Source: Apodemus sylvaticus (taxonomy: Eukaryota; Chordata; Mammalia; Rodentia; Muridae). From it: a stretch of 64,000 nt of DNA. The stretch lies in contig NC_067485.1 of NCBI RefSeq assembly GCF_947179515.1, positions 13,210,096 to 13,274,095 on the forward strand, in the 5' to 3' direction. Of the stretch, positions 1-10,564 are shown one piece after another. The position numbers were made by a program, and so were the translations under genes. The notes under the pieces are model-generated. The model saw nothing but the letters and a program-made list of their open reading frames with translations. It was not told the DNA's origin and made no database searches. The first letter of the stretch is position 1; every line of letters starts with the position of its first letter.

Positions 1-45
1 TCATATGCATTCCATATACTCCCCACGCAGTAAATGGCCCAGTAC

Positions 46-125
46 ACTGTGGCTCAGAGAGGTTAATTGCCTATCCTAGGTCACACAGCCAGAACTGGCA
101 CAGGTGGAATTTGACTCAGGGATGA
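46..125 (+). repeat. MIR SINE fragment
   Basis: The stretch reads like the MIR core and 3' half: CTCAGAGAGGTTAA, then a 'ggtcacacagccag' block and a degraded 'gaatttgactcagg' block in the expected order. MIR is a tRNA-derived SINE shared by all mammals, so this is an old copy. No younger repeat interrupts it. Confidence 0.75.
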
Positions 126-1190
126 TGGTCCTAGTTAATAATGATGATGATGACAAACCTGCTCTTGGGGTGACTGGGATCTAGAAGATGGCCTTGGTAA
201 AGGCTCATCTCCCAAGTGTGAAGTGGTGAGGTGACATCCTTCTTCCTTCGGCTTTGGTCTTGAGCTGTCCCCGCTGATGCTGTTGTTTTGTTTCCCTCTC
301 TGTAGTGCCGCTAATGTTTCAGCCGGCATTTCTGTCCCGAGGCGCTTTAATCACCAAGGGCCCTGTTCCAACGTGTTGTGCATAAATAATGAAGGAAATA
401 AATGACTGCTGCTTCCAAGAGGAAGCTGCCAGGCTGTGTTGAGCTGCTCCAAACCTCGCACCTTGCAATGGGATCCAGCTTCGCTGGTCCTGCAAGGGGG
501 CGTGGCTTTTCGCCGCCCCTCCCCCCCCCCCAAACTCGCAGGCTTTAGATTTCCGATAGGCAAACAGGAGGAAATCTGGTCATCAGTCCTCACAGCCAAG
601 GCCAAACCAGACAGTGCGGAAAGGTCTGGAGAGCAAGAGAAGCTAAACGTTGGGGGCCAAGGATGGGGAGTGGGGAGGGTCTCGGTAAGGTATGTGTTCC
701 CCAGCGATAGTTCATTGGCTCGGTGCTGTCTGGTGGCAGGGAAGCCCTAAGATACCAGCCACTTTTGAGGCTCAGGGAAGAGTGGTCCAGCGGATGGCCG
801 TTCTCCCTGTCGCCTAAGCCAATGGGGGCAAGCCAAGGAGAGCTGTTGCCTGAGGCAGTTCCTCACAAGCCAGCGGCTTTCCTTTGAACAGAAATCTTCA
901 GATTTACAAAGCTCCTGCAGGCTGGAGAGGTAAACAGGGTTCTCAGCCAGGCGTGGGTGGACTCCCTGCTGCCCTGAGCCTCTCACACAAACCAGACATC
1001 CTCAGAAACCCGAATGGAATGCAGGACACAGTGCGCGTGGGAGCTGGGCAGGCACTGAAAGAACAGGATCCAGGAAGGGGCTGGGGGTGGGGGTGGGGGC
1101 TGTTGGGAGTCAAGAGAGAGCCCAGGTGAGTCCCTGTCACGGACATTGGGGTCCTGGAGTCTTCCCACGCCATCAGGATTTCATGCCCAG
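126..1190. other. Unique non-coding DNA
   Basis: No repeat family or exon is recognised. It holds a short GAT-rich run (140-152), a C-run at about 521-532, and a G-rich GGGGTGGGGGTGGGGG tract at about 1083-1101. Open frames on both strands are short, overlapping and without recognisable protein sequence. Confidence 0.5.
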
Positions 1191-1195
1191 GAGAC

Positions 1196-1330
1196 TGAAC
1201 TTGTGCTCATTCTGTCTTTATACCTTTCCACACCTATGACCTTGAGCAAATGACCTTGAGCAAACGACCTGCCGCTTCTTTCGGTAATATTCCTGTCTTA
1301 CAGCCTGTTCTGGGCATTGGATAATTATGT
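1196..1330 (+). repeat. MIR-like fragment with 14-bp tandem duplication
   Basis: The block 'tgaccttgagcaaa' resembles the MIR segment TGTGACCTTGGGCAA. It occurs twice back to back (1237-1250 and 1251-1264), followed by a weakly MIR-like tail. The duplication is plain in the sequence; the MIR assignment is tentative. Confidence 0.35.
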
Positions 1331-2249
1331 TATCGTGAGGCGCTGTGAAACTGAGACATTGGTCGCTTCATCCCCTCCATTCCTGACAGTGCTCCCGAGG
1401 TCACTGTAGATGGGGTACTAGGAGAATTGTGCCTTCTGATATTTAGTCTTTGGTCCTGACACAAGAGTACCAAAGATCTCCCCAATTTCCGAAAGTGATG
1501 GAAATACCTTTTGTTCTCTTGAGGCCTACTTAGGGGGCTCCCGGAGAGAATCCAGGTGGGAACCAGTTGCCAGGGAGACCAGCGGTAAAGCTGCCTGATC
1601 TCCAGAGGAGGCAGGAGCACAGAGGATTAGTCGCCACCGGCCAGCCAGAGATTTATATCAGCTGTGCCTATATGAAGAAGCTTCCGCAAACGTCTCAAAG
1701 GGAACCATTGGCTCCCTCAGGAATAAGTGGCAGTCTGGGAAGGTGGTGAGTCTGAAGGGGGCCTAGAAGCCTCCCATTTTTCTTGCATAACCCACTCCAT
1801 GCAGATGTTCCATGCCTCTCTGTGCCTGCAACCTTGACCACTTCTTTAATAACAGATGGGTAGGTGTCCCTAAGTCATGGATCCAAACGCAGATAATTGG
1901 ATTGGAAAGAGGGGAAATGGGAACCATGGTTCACATCACTGTAAGTCAGACGCATAGGTGACAGGCTGTGACTTTGATATGCATCTCAGCTGTTGGGAGA
2001 TCTTTCAGATAAAAGGCCTTTAGCACATGGAATGTGTAAGTCCAGGCAGATCATGCCAGGATGGATTAAATCCTAGGACCCAGCTAGTGTTGGCTGGAGA
2101 GCTGTCCATTAGTGTGGAGACTCCAGTGACCAGACAGCATGCTCTGTGTCATGGTGCACATGGTGAGGTCTCTATCAGGTGGCCAGGGAACCTGTTCCAA
2201 TACCCTGTGGGTGACAGAAGCTCGGGCAGTTCTGAACCACACACGCTGT
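1331..2249. other. Unique non-coding DNA
   Basis: Nothing recognised. The base composition is mixed, with no microsatellite, no obvious SINE and no open frame with recognisable sequence. Confidence 0.45.
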
Positions 2250-2660
2250 GTCTCTTCTTAGCTGCTTTCCCATTGCTGTGATCAGTACCCTGACCAAAGA
2301 CAGCTTTGGGGAAGAAAGGGTTTATTTAGCTGACAGCTTAGTCCTCCAGCCAGGGAAGCCAAGGAGGGAGCTCCTGAGAGGACTTTGAAGCAGAGACCGC
2401 AAAGAAATGCTGCTTATTGGTTTCCTTACCTAGCTCATGCTCAGACAACGATGTTAGACAACCCAGGAGCTCCTGCCCAGGTGCACTGCCCACAGTAGAC
2501 TGGGCCCTCCTGTATCAATCAAGAATCAATCAAGAATCAATCAAGAATAAGAAAATGCCCTCAGACACGCCCAGAGGTCAATCTGACAGAGACCATCCCC
2601 CAACTGGGATTGCCTCAGATAACTCTGGGCTTGTTAAGTTGGGAGCTGAAGCTAATGGGA
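2250..2660 (-). mobile_element. Degraded MT-type MaLR LTR
   Basis: Read on the minus strand this follows the order of the rodent MT-type MaLR LTR. It begins near the 'aagttaacaagcccagagttatc' end, passes the 'gggccc' middle block and finishes near the 'gtcactgctgtgat'-like end. It is clearly more decayed than the copies at 24659 and 56337. An 11-bp unit (atcaatcaaga) is repeated three times at 2514-2546, where the better copies have a single stretch. Confidence 0.6.
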
Positions 2661-2689
2661 AGATTCCTATATGAAGAATATGCATCTAT

Positions 2690-3050
2690 GATACACATTT
2701 TCACTTCAAACACTTCTTGGCTTCCCCTGGGCACATCCAAGTTACTAACATCACTGCTCTTGTGCTTTGGGCTATAAATAAGCAAAACGGGGAATTACTT
2801 GAACACAAACTCTGGAGTTACTGCAGCAGCGGTGGATCTGACAGCCCTACTGTGACCGCACAGCTGGTAGCACACCCAGTCTGGAAATGCTGGCCACAGG
2901 ATGACTCACGGCCTGGGGAAGATCAAGGAATGGTGGAAGTCAGAATGGTGCACAAATCAAAACTGGCAGACAATGTATTTATGGAATTTTCCATTTCATA
3001 TTAAAGACTGCAGTTGATCCTAGGCAACTGAAACTTTGCAGAGTCAGACC
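2690..3050 (-). mobile_element. Tigger-type (pogo/mariner) DNA transposon, 5' end
   Basis: On the minus strand this matches the beginning of a Tigger-class element. It has the terminal block containing 'gtttcagttgcctagg', then 'aatatgaaatggaaaatt', a degenerate spacer, 'gtgttcaagtaattcc', and the first codons of the transposase reading frame. The start is decayed (ATA in place of ATG, then GCCCAAAGCACAAGAGC, 2760-2740 region). Tigger elements encode a DDE-domain transposase. Only the first few dozen codons are represented here and they cannot be functional. I infer an old fossil insertion from the broken start and missing remainder. Confidence 0.65.
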
Positions 3051-3340
3051 ACAGGGTGTGAGTGGGTGGAAGGGAAGGTGTTCCTTAGTATACAGAGCAT
3101 ACAGGATCCTAAATGGTACCTGGTGAGTGGTGACGACCCAAGGGATCCCAGCTGTGACGGATGTCTGTGACAGGGAGGTCTGGATACCCATTACCCTTTC
3201 ACCCATTCAGGCCTATATCTAGCTGCCATTTTGTCCATCCACATGTCTGGCCATCAAGTGTTGTTTACTTACTTATGTATCCAGGGAACCATAAGACCAC
3301 GCCCATTCTTAGGTCCTATCAGAGACAGCCTGTGGGATCT
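3051..3340. other. Unique non-coding DNA
   Basis: Nothing recognised between the Tigger remnant and the TTCC microsatellite. Confidence 0.4.
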
Positions 3341-3420
3341 TTCTTCCTTCCTTCCTTCCTTCCTTCCTTCCTTCCTTCCTTCCTTCCTTCCTCCCTCCCT
3401 CCCTCCCTCCCTCCCTCCCT
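3341..3420. repeat. (TTCC)n-(CCCT)n pyrimidine microsatellite
   Basis: A run of TTCC units changes to CTCC/CCCT units and abuts the T-rich tail of a minus-strand B1. It probably grew from that tail. Confidence 0.95.
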
Positions 3421-3422
3421 TC

Positions 3423-3571
3423 TGTTCTTTTTTCTTTCTTAACAAGGTCTTACTATGTAGCTCCGACTGGTATGGTCCTCTTCTATGTAGACCAGGCTGG
3501 CTGGAACTCATAGGGATCTCTCTGCCTCTGTCTCTGCCATTTGAGTGCTAAGATTAAAGGCATGTGCCATT
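3423..3571 (-). mobile_element. B1 SINE
   Basis: Reverse-complement B1: T-rich tail, then 'caaggtcttactatgtag', 'gaccaggctggctggaac' and 'gtgctaagattaaaggca'. B1 is a 7SL-derived rodent SINE. The Pol III A/B box region lies at the right-hand end because the copy is on the minus strand. Confidence 0.9.
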
Positions 3572-3905
3572 TGTCTTAGGGTTTCTGTTGTCATGAAAGG
3601 CATGCACGACTTGTGTTAGGGTCTAGAGACACCATGACCAAGGCAACCCTTATAGAGGACAACCTTTCATTGGGGCTGGCTCACATGTTCTGAGGTTCAG
3701 TCCATTATCATCATGACAGGAAGCATGGCAGCGTCCAGGCATGTGTGGCACTGCAGGACTGAGAGTTCTATAATTAGTTCTGAAGGCAAACAGAAGACTA
3801 CTATCTTCTAGGCATCGAAAAGGAGGGTTTCAAAGCCCACGCCCAAAGTGACACACTTCCTCCAAATAGTGCCACTCCCTGGGGCAAGCATATTCAAACC
3901 ACCGT
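3572..3905 (-). mobile_element. ORR1/MT-like MaLR solo LTR
   Basis: The segment starts TGTCTTAGGG and carries 'cattggggctggctcac', 'ttcagtccattatcatc', 'gtgacacacttcctcc' and 'gtgccactccctgggg' in order. This is the reverse complement of the abundant mouse LTR that begins TGTGATGGTTTG. It belongs to the same family as 12023-12704, 25278-25641 and 32307-32633, but lacks the internal 'ccttgttggag' unit completely. A 40-bp partial duplication near its start (3575-3625) is also visible. Confidence 0.8.
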
Positions 3906-3919
3906 GCTATTTCAGCCTG

Positions 3920-4127
3920 TTTTGTTTAAATATTTACCTTTATGCATATGGATGCTTGGGCTGCACATGTGTATGTGCACCACATGTGTTCCTGGTGTCC
4001 ATGGAGGACAAAAGAAGTCATGTGATGCTTTGGAGCTGCACTTACAGGCGGCTGTGAGCCGCCCCATGTGGATGCTGGGAACTAGACCTGACTCCCTGAC
4101 TGTGGAGCCATCTCTTCAGCCCCAACC
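3920..4127 (-). mobile_element. B3 SINE
   Basis: Reverse-complement B3/B2-superfamily SINE. It has an A/T-rich tail, 'gcctggtgtcc'-like GC block, 'aggcggctgtgagccgcc', 'ggatgctgggaactagac' and the final 'gagccatctcttcagccc', which is the tRNA-derived head of the element. Confidence 0.88.
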
Positions 4128-5555
4128 TGTGGGACCTCTGAGAAGGAGACAGGGCCCAGCTCCGGAGCTCACGCTCGCTGCTGTTGCTCCAGAGGCTTGT
4201 GTGTGGGGTTGCGTGTAACGAGCAGGGTGAAGAAACAAATGGCCCAGCAGAGGAAGTGTTTCCACACTGTGGACTCGGAAGATAATGTCCACAGGGAAGC
4301 CAGTTTCAAAGCGCAGGCAGGAAGGATGATTACTGGGATGCTGGAAACTCAGGCTGAGGGAAGAAGGCCCACAGGGCCTAGCACTACCAAAGGATGGTCA
4401 GGCAGGAGCAATGTGGAAACTGATTGCCAACTCCTCCGCCATCTTTCCCTGATGCCAGCAGCACTGCTTGAGCCAAGAGGAGTCCAGAGAACAGAGGAGC
4501 TGGGGCGCAGACCCAGACGGATGGGTGCAAGAGAGGTGCTGTGGATGGTGATATCTGTCCTGATAATGCAGAGGTATAGCCTGGGATGTGCAGGGCAATG
4601 AGATCCTGGGGCATCACAGCCCCATGATGGTTAACTCTTGGAGGTGATGGCGACCTTCCCAAGCGGAGGCATACGAGGGTGCAGGAATAGGTTAGTGGTC
4701 AGGAAGGCCAGACGGCTTTCCTCACACTGGCCTGAGTGTGGAGACTGAGGGAGAAGGTGGAGATGTTCTTTATGGGGCTGTGTTCAGGGTTGAGAAGCTT
4801 GCCCAGGAGGTGTGAACCAGCCGTGGCTCTTGCTTAGGTCCCCCTTCCTAGAGGAGTGGGGGAAGGGCTGACCAAGCTGCCAGTCTCAGGGCTGCCAGGC
4901 CTCTTCCCTGCTCCGGGACCATATTTCCTTGTCAAGGCTGCTCTTGAAAAATTAATTTTTAATGACCTTAGTCAGACCTGCATATATTCTCCCTGTCAGA
5001 AATGAAAGCCCAGGGATCCATCACCGTGGGTGCCCCTCCCCCCAGCCTCTCCTCCCTCACTGCTCCATGGCTGGGGTCGCTCTGTGACTCCCTCTTTACT
5101 TAGCAGTTTGCCCTTCCCTTCCATCCCTCCTGGGGGTCATGACAATGTCAGGAAGATATTTTTGTCTTTACTCCTGGGCGTGTCGGGGTGTGGTGTTGTG
5201 ATGTTCCTGGTGTCTAGTGAGCAGAAGCTGTTGAAACAAACACAACAGCCTGGGTCACACAAAATTGCAACCCGAAAATGCCGGCAGTGCTGAGGCCACG
5301 GGCGCTGGACCAGGCCAGGGCAGTTAGTCTTTCTTGGTGCTCTTGTTCTCCAGATGCCTTTTAGACACGCCCCCAGTCTTTCCTACCTTCCTCCACGAAG
5401 CACTTAATGCTGCGCATAAGCTCTGTTTAGATCTGCATTAGACACAAGAATGGCAAGAGTCTTTTAGGTCCCCAGTGATCAGTAACTGACCCCTTAGGAG
5501 GCAATCAATTACCAAGAGTTCAAGGCATACGTATTTACATAGGAACCACACTGTG
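4128..5555. other. Unique non-coding DNA
   Basis: No repeat or exon recognised over about 1.4 kb. An AT-rich patch at 4945-4985 contains AATTAATTTTTAAT inside otherwise balanced DNA. It resembles the homeodomain-like islands found elsewhere in this window. Confidence 0.45.
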
Positions 5556-5631
5556 TGCATGTGCACTTGTGTCCATATGCTTTCTTGTATATCATATTGT
5601 ATGAAGTGTTCTGTCATCTATCATCTGGATG

Positions 5632-5640
5632 TCATCTATC

Positions 5641-5690
<50 letters not shown>
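5632..5690. repeat. (TATC)n microsatellite
   Basis: About 14 uninterrupted CTAT/TATC units. Confidence 0.97.
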
Positions 5691-5755
5691 GTCATTCAAT
5701 ACAGCAAAGTACACTCCTGGGCATTTGCTACTAAGACATTAAAACTTAGGTTTTC

Positions 5756-5757
<2 letters not shown>

Positions 5758-5827
<70 letters not shown>

Positions 5828-5848
5828 GATAAAGAGATAGAGAGAGAT
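5758..5848. repeat. (CA)n-(GA)n compound microsatellite
   Basis: About 16 CA units run directly into about 15 GA units, then a degenerate GATA/GAGA tail. The short open frame crossing it is a repeat artefact. Confidence 0.97.
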
Positions 5849-5979
5849 GTTACTTTAGATCCTTACTCTGTTCAACATTCTGTTGTGATTTGCCATTTCT
5901 CTACTGATGCACTGCTAGGTGGTTTCCAAATTTTTCTCCCTTAAATACAAGAAATTCTGCTGGCAATTACAGTATTATT

Positions 5980-6212
5980 ATTTTAAAAACAATTCATTTT
6001 TTATTCTTTTTAATTTGTGTATATAAGTGTGTGTCTATGCTGAGTATGTGCATGTACATGCAGGTACCCCTGGAGGCCAGTAGAGGGTGCAGGGTTCCCT
6101 GTGACAGGAATTACAGATGGTTGTGAGCGTCCTGGCTGGGATGCTGGAAACTGAACTCAGGTCCATTGCAGGAGTAATGAGACTCTTAGCTACAGAGCTG
6201 TTTCTCTAACTC
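5980..6212 (-). mobile_element. B3 SINE inserted in L1
   Basis: T-rich tail, 'acccctggaggccagtag', 'gaattacagatggttgtg', 'gctgggatgctggaaact' and a degraded head 'agctgtttctctaact'. It sits between two L1-like blocks. A CTCF-like core lies at 6077-6090. Confidence 0.85.
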
Positions 6213-6678
6213 AAGTATTATTATTCTTTAATTACACTTTTTACTTTGAGGTAGTTGTGCAAGACAGAGAAGCCTTATGTCTCCTCAGTCAGTGTCTTGT
6301 AAAGGTGTAGGAAAATATACAAATCAAGATGTTGACATGACCACATCAAGTCACAGCTCACAGTCTCTCAGGGACTCCACTCTCCGTTCACCTTTGGTGT
6401 CACCAAGCTGTTCTCCTCCCTGTAAAGATTTGTCATTCTAAGAACCCTGCAGATAGAGTCACCCAGTGTGCCATCTTTCCCATTGGCTTTTCCACTCAGC
6501 AGAACTCTCTGGAGAGTCATCCTGCAGCCGTACCTTGGTGATGTTTTCCTCAGCCATCACTAAAGTTGGTTTGTCAGATGCCTCTGTGAGCATCTGGAAC
6601 ATCCCTGCATGGATTAGTTGTGAATACGTAGGATTCACTCCTCCACAGGAAGTTCCGGGAGTGGGGATGAAGATTGAC

Positions 6679-6764
6679 TGTGTGGGAGGCCAGCTGTGTG
6701 GGAGGCCGGCTGTGGACTGTGTGGGAGGCCGGCTGTGTGGGAGGCCGGCTGTGTGGGAGGTGTG
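6679..6764. repeat. 16-bp minisatellite
   Basis: Five copies of a 16-bp unit, tgtgtgggaggccggc, with a 7-bp spacer after the second copy. It lies inside the fragmented L1. Confidence 0.9.
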
Positions 6765-7549
6765 TATTTTGTTCTTTTAAGAACCCACTAAACTGGTTAC
6801 AACAGCAGCTCCCTTTCCACGCCTTTACCAGCAATGGAGGGATGTATCAGGGTGTGGGGGGAGACATGGTTCCCAGTGTGGGGAGCCCAGAGTTCAATGA
6901 CAGTCTCTCAGTCCTCATCAGTGTTCAGTGCCATTGTAGCCACCCCAGTGGTGTGTAGCGACATGTGCTCCTGACGGCCAGTGCTGCTGACCTGTTTCTT
7001 GTGCTCCCTCAGTGTCCCATTCCCTCTTCCCTGAAGCATCTCTTCATAGCTTTTGCTTATTTTATAGTTGTGCTGTTTTTTCATTTTGCTGCTAAGTCCT
7101 TAGAGTGATTTTTGCAATTTTGTATATTATTTTAAAATTTATACGTGATTGGGCAGTATATTTTAGGTACCTAGTGCTATTACTTTTGATAAATACACAC
7201 AACCATGTAACTATAACCCCAAACAATATATAGAATGTTTCTACCACTTCTTCCTCCCGGATTCCCTCGCTCCTTTTTTTCAGTCAACCCCATGTCCAGC
7301 AACACAGATCTGCTTTCTGTCCTTCCTTAAGAGTTGCTAGTTTCACCTTTTGTAGAAAGCAGCATGTCTTAGGATTTCTACAATAGTGACAAAACACCAC
7401 AGTCTAAGGCAACTTGGGAAGAGAAGGGTTTATTTCATCTTACAACTCTCAGGTCATGCTCCATCCCTGAGGGAAGTCAGGGCGGGGCCTGAAGCAGAGA
7501 TGTGGAGGAACCCTGCATGATGGTGTGCTCCCCATGGGGCTTGGCCTGT

Positions 7550-7640
7550 CAGTCTGTCAGTCTGTCACTCTGTCTGTCTGTCTTTCCTTCCTTCTTCCCT
7601 GCCTCCCTCTCTCCCTTCTTTTTTCCTTCCTTTCTTTCTG
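7550..7640. repeat. (TCTG)n / pyrimidine-rich tract
   Basis: TCTG repeats grade into TTCC and CCCT runs. The tract lies where the A-rich tail of the adjoining minus-strand L1 would be and may derive from it. Confidence 0.85.
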
Positions 7641-7920
7641 GTTTATTATTTATTTATTTACATCCCAAATGCTGCTCACCCCATGCCCCCTCCTTTGCCT
7701 CTAAGGGGGCAGCCCCCCATATATCCCCCCACACCCTGATGCATCAAGTCTCTGTAGGGTTAGGAACATCTTCCACTGAGGCCAGACATGGCAGCCCTCT
7801 GCTACATATGTGCTGGGGGCCTCGGACCAGCTCGTGCATACTCTTTGGTTGGTGTCTCTGTCTTTGGGAGCTCCCAGGGGTCTAGGTTAGTTGACATTGT
7901 TGGTTTTCCTGTGAGGTTCA
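7641..7920 (-). mobile_element. Rodent L1 3'-region fragment
   Basis: Reverse-complement rodent L1: 'ctgctacatatgtgctgg', 'ggttggtgtctctgtctt', 'gggagctcccaggggtct' and 'aggttagttgacattgtt'. This is the end of ORF2/3' UTR in mouse L1 or Lx families. It is 5'-truncated and sits inside the LTR at 7365-8072. Confidence 0.85.
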
Positions 7921-8109
7921 GCCTGTTTTCTTATATAATTCAGGATTACCTGCCCTTCCATATCTGTCACCAATCAAGACATTGTAGCACAGGCTTGCCC
8001 ACAGGCCACTCTGGTGGAGGAATCATGGCTAACATGTGTCAGGTTCAGGTTGACATAAAACTAACAAGAGCATAATGTAATGTAAGTGGAATGATATAAT
8101 TTATAGCTT

Positions 8110-8270
8110 TGGGGATTATAGGATTTGAACTCTGGGCTCCCACACTGGGAGCCAGGTCTCCAGAACCTTTTATTTCCTTTTTATATTTTGAGATAGAGAC
8201 TCACTTCAGACTGACTCACTGCCTCAGCCTCCTGAGTAGCTGGAAGGTGCTACTAGACCAGGCTTGATAT
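8110..8270 (-). mobile_element. B4-type composite SINE
   Basis: The left part is ID-like in reverse ('ggatttgaactctgggc'). The right part is B1-like in reverse ('attttgagatagagactc', 'gcctcagcctcctgagta'). This ID-B1 order on the minus strand is the B4 arrangement. Heavily diverged. Confidence 0.7.
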
Positions 8271-8649
8271 GATGAATTTGAAATGCTCTTCCTATCACTT
8301 ACTGTTTGCTATAATTTAATAATTAAGCTCAGGTCTAGAATCGCTGCTTGGGTCCACTACACCAGCCCTTTGTTGTTAAGCGTTGCCTGTTCTCTCTGTC
8401 AGCCGCTCACCTTTTAATCCTCGCAACGATATTGTTCACAGAGGAGAAACTTTAAAATTTTAATGAGATCCATTTTCAATTTTTTCTTTTGCAAATTAGA
8501 GTTCTGATGTTGAGCCTAGAGATTCTTTGCCTAGCTCTGGACCCTGAAGATCTTCTATTTTTAAAAAAGGTTTTATAGCTTAACATTTTCTATGTAAGTC
8601 TATGATCCATTTTAAATTTTGTATAAGATGTGAGCTTTAGTTTGAAGGC

Positions 8650-8740
8650 TTTTTTTTTTTTTTTTTTTTTTTTTTGGCAGTGAACATCTGAAAGCCTCAG
8701 CAGCGACTGTCTGGGCCTGTTCAGTTGCTTCTGCACCTCT
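8650..8740 (-). mobile_element. Poly(T) plus short retroposed segment, source unknown
   Basis: A run of 26 T is followed by about 60 bp that does not fit the flanking L1. The L1 match resumes near 8745 with 'gtcagaaatctcttggg'. This is the layout of a 5'-truncated retroposition on the minus strand. I do not recognise the source sequence. Confidence 0.4.
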
Positions 8741-9539
8741 GTCAGAAATCTCTTGGGTGTTTTTATATGAGTTTCCTTCTGGATTCCTACTCGGTTCCAT
8801 TAATCTGTGTATATGCATCCATGCCCCAACGTCATAGCCTGGATTCCTGAAACTATTTAGTTTTGAAATATTAATTTTTTTTAATTTTATAAGCTTTACT
8901 ATGGAAAACCACAAGTAAAATAAACAGTATATACCAGGCTCATCCGGACACAGAGTCTGCAAACCTCAGTGAGTTTCTATATGGTAAGGATGGCTTAAAT
9001 TTTAAAGTGAAGTAGACTGGGTCCTCTCACATGTGCTTGATTTTTAGAATTCCATTAGCTATTCTAGTTACTTTTCTTCTCCTACGTGAATTTTAGAACA
9101 GTCTTTTCTACAGCTATAGAAATGTTTCTTGGGTTTTTGGGTGGTGTGTGTGTGGGGTGAGGGTTGGTATTTTGCTTCGTCAAGACTTCTGTTCCATGAG
9201 CATTGCTGACTTTACATCACTTGATTTAGGGTTTTAATCCCTTCCCTCTCCCACCAGCACTGTGTGTGTGCAGTGCATCTGTGCTGCACGTGTCCAGTTT
9301 GGTTCGTAACACTCTCTTTTCGGAGTGATTGTGGGTGACACTGAGTCGGAGCTGGCAGTGTCTCGACACTAGCACCCAGAAGCACGGTTGATATTTGCAC
9401 GCTCATCTTACTCCTTAGTCTGGCCAAATTCGCTCACAGTTCCAGGCTTTGGTTTTATTTTTATATTCCTTAGATTGCTATGCATATGCAATTATAACGT
9501 CTGAAAATACTGATACTTTCATTTTTGTTCTGTATGTTC

Positions 9540-9868
9540 TGCATGCTTATAGAGCATATGAATGCATGTATGATGTGAAAGCAGTGTCTATGCATACATG
9601 TATTTATGTTCATATGTGTGTGGGTACACATGTGTGTGTGTGTGCACTGTGTGCCCACGTGTGCATGTGGTGTGCATGTGTGTGTATGTGTGTGCACGCA
9701 CAGAATCTCTTGCTGAACCTGGGGCTCAGTTTTGGCTCCATTGGCTAGCTAGCTTGCTCTGGGCAATCACCCCTGAGTGCTGGGATAGAGGTGGGCCACT
9801 GAGACCTGACTATTACAAGGTCTCTAGAGATCTGGACTTCTGTCCTCACGGAGCCACCTCCCAGCCTT
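9540..9868 (-). mobile_element. TG-rich tract and composite rodent SINE
   Basis: TG-rich DNA (about 9610-9700) adjoins a reverse-oriented SINE-like unit with 'aatctcttgctgaacctg', 'gagtgctgggatagaggt' and the terminal 'gagccacctcccagcc'. The same family appears at 55968-56170. I do not commit to a family name. Confidence 0.5.
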
Positions 9869-9904
9869 TGTCTGCATGCCTTTAATTTCCTTTGTTGCAT
9901 TTAA

Positions 9905-10128
9905 TTTTTTAAACAATCAATTTGCTATTTTACATGTACATGTCTTTGCCTGCACGTATGTCTGTGTACCATGTTTGTGCCTGGTGCCTATAGAGGCCAG
10001 AAGAGGGCATTGGATCACTTGGAACTGGAGTTATAGATGGTTGGGAGCTGTCTTGTAGGTGCTGGGAATTGAGCCTGGGTCCTCTGGAAGAACATTCTGT
10101 GTTCTTAATCTCTAAGCCTGCCCAACCT
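9905..10128 (-). mobile_element. B3 SINE
   Basis: 'gcctatagaggccagaag', 'ggagttatagatggttgg', 'gctgggaattgagcctgg' and a degraded head ending 'taagcctgcccaacc'. Inserted in the old L1. Confidence 0.85.
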
Positions 10129-10145
10129 TTACCTTTAAAATATTT

Positions 10146-10170
10146 TCTTTCCCTCCCTCCCCCCTCCCCC

Positions 10171-10235
<65 letters not shown>
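10146..10235. repeat. Pyrimidine tract with (TC)n
   Basis: A C/T-only leader is followed by about 28 TC units with one interruption. Next to the B3 at 9905. Confidence 0.95.
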
Positions 10236-10564
10236 GCACTAGGACACTGTCTACAGCTTCTGGTACCCATGAGGAATAAGAGCGCAAAGATTAGACACTC
10301 TTGCCAACCCTGATCTTATGGAGAAATCACCCCATGACTGTTCACCTTGACTATAGTGTGGTTGTGGATTTTGTGTAGACGTTTTGATCAAGTTAAAGAA
10401 GTCCTCCCTAGTCCTATTCTTTCCTCCAAGTTTTGATCATGAGTGGATTGTTGAATTTTCTTGACATCAGTTACTTATATTATTTTTCTTCTTAGGTTTG
10501 TCAGTATGGAAGTTTGCACTGATTGGTCTTTAGATATTGATTGCAGTTCATTGTTGTAGAAATT

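Larger units (their letters stand above)
7365..8072 (-). mobile_element. MT-type MaLR LTR split by a younger L1
   Basis: The left half (7365-7555) begins TGTCTTAGGATTTC and continues through the 'agggtttatttcatctta' block. The right half (7918-8072) has 'gcccacaggccactctgg' and 'caggttgacataaaacta', the other end of the same reverse-complemented LTR. L1-like sequence 'tttcaccttttgtag' before and 'atgtaagtggaatgatat' after shows that the LTR landed in the old L1. Confidence 0.7.

Noticed and set aside
1083..1101. G-quadruplex at the G-rich run
   Set aside because: Possible in principle, but short and without context; not separated from ordinary G-rich noise.
4100..4127. tRNA-like B-box sequence
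   Set aside because: It is the tRNA-derived head of a B3 SINE, and no complete tRNA fold is present. The same applies to the other B2/B3 and ID heads.
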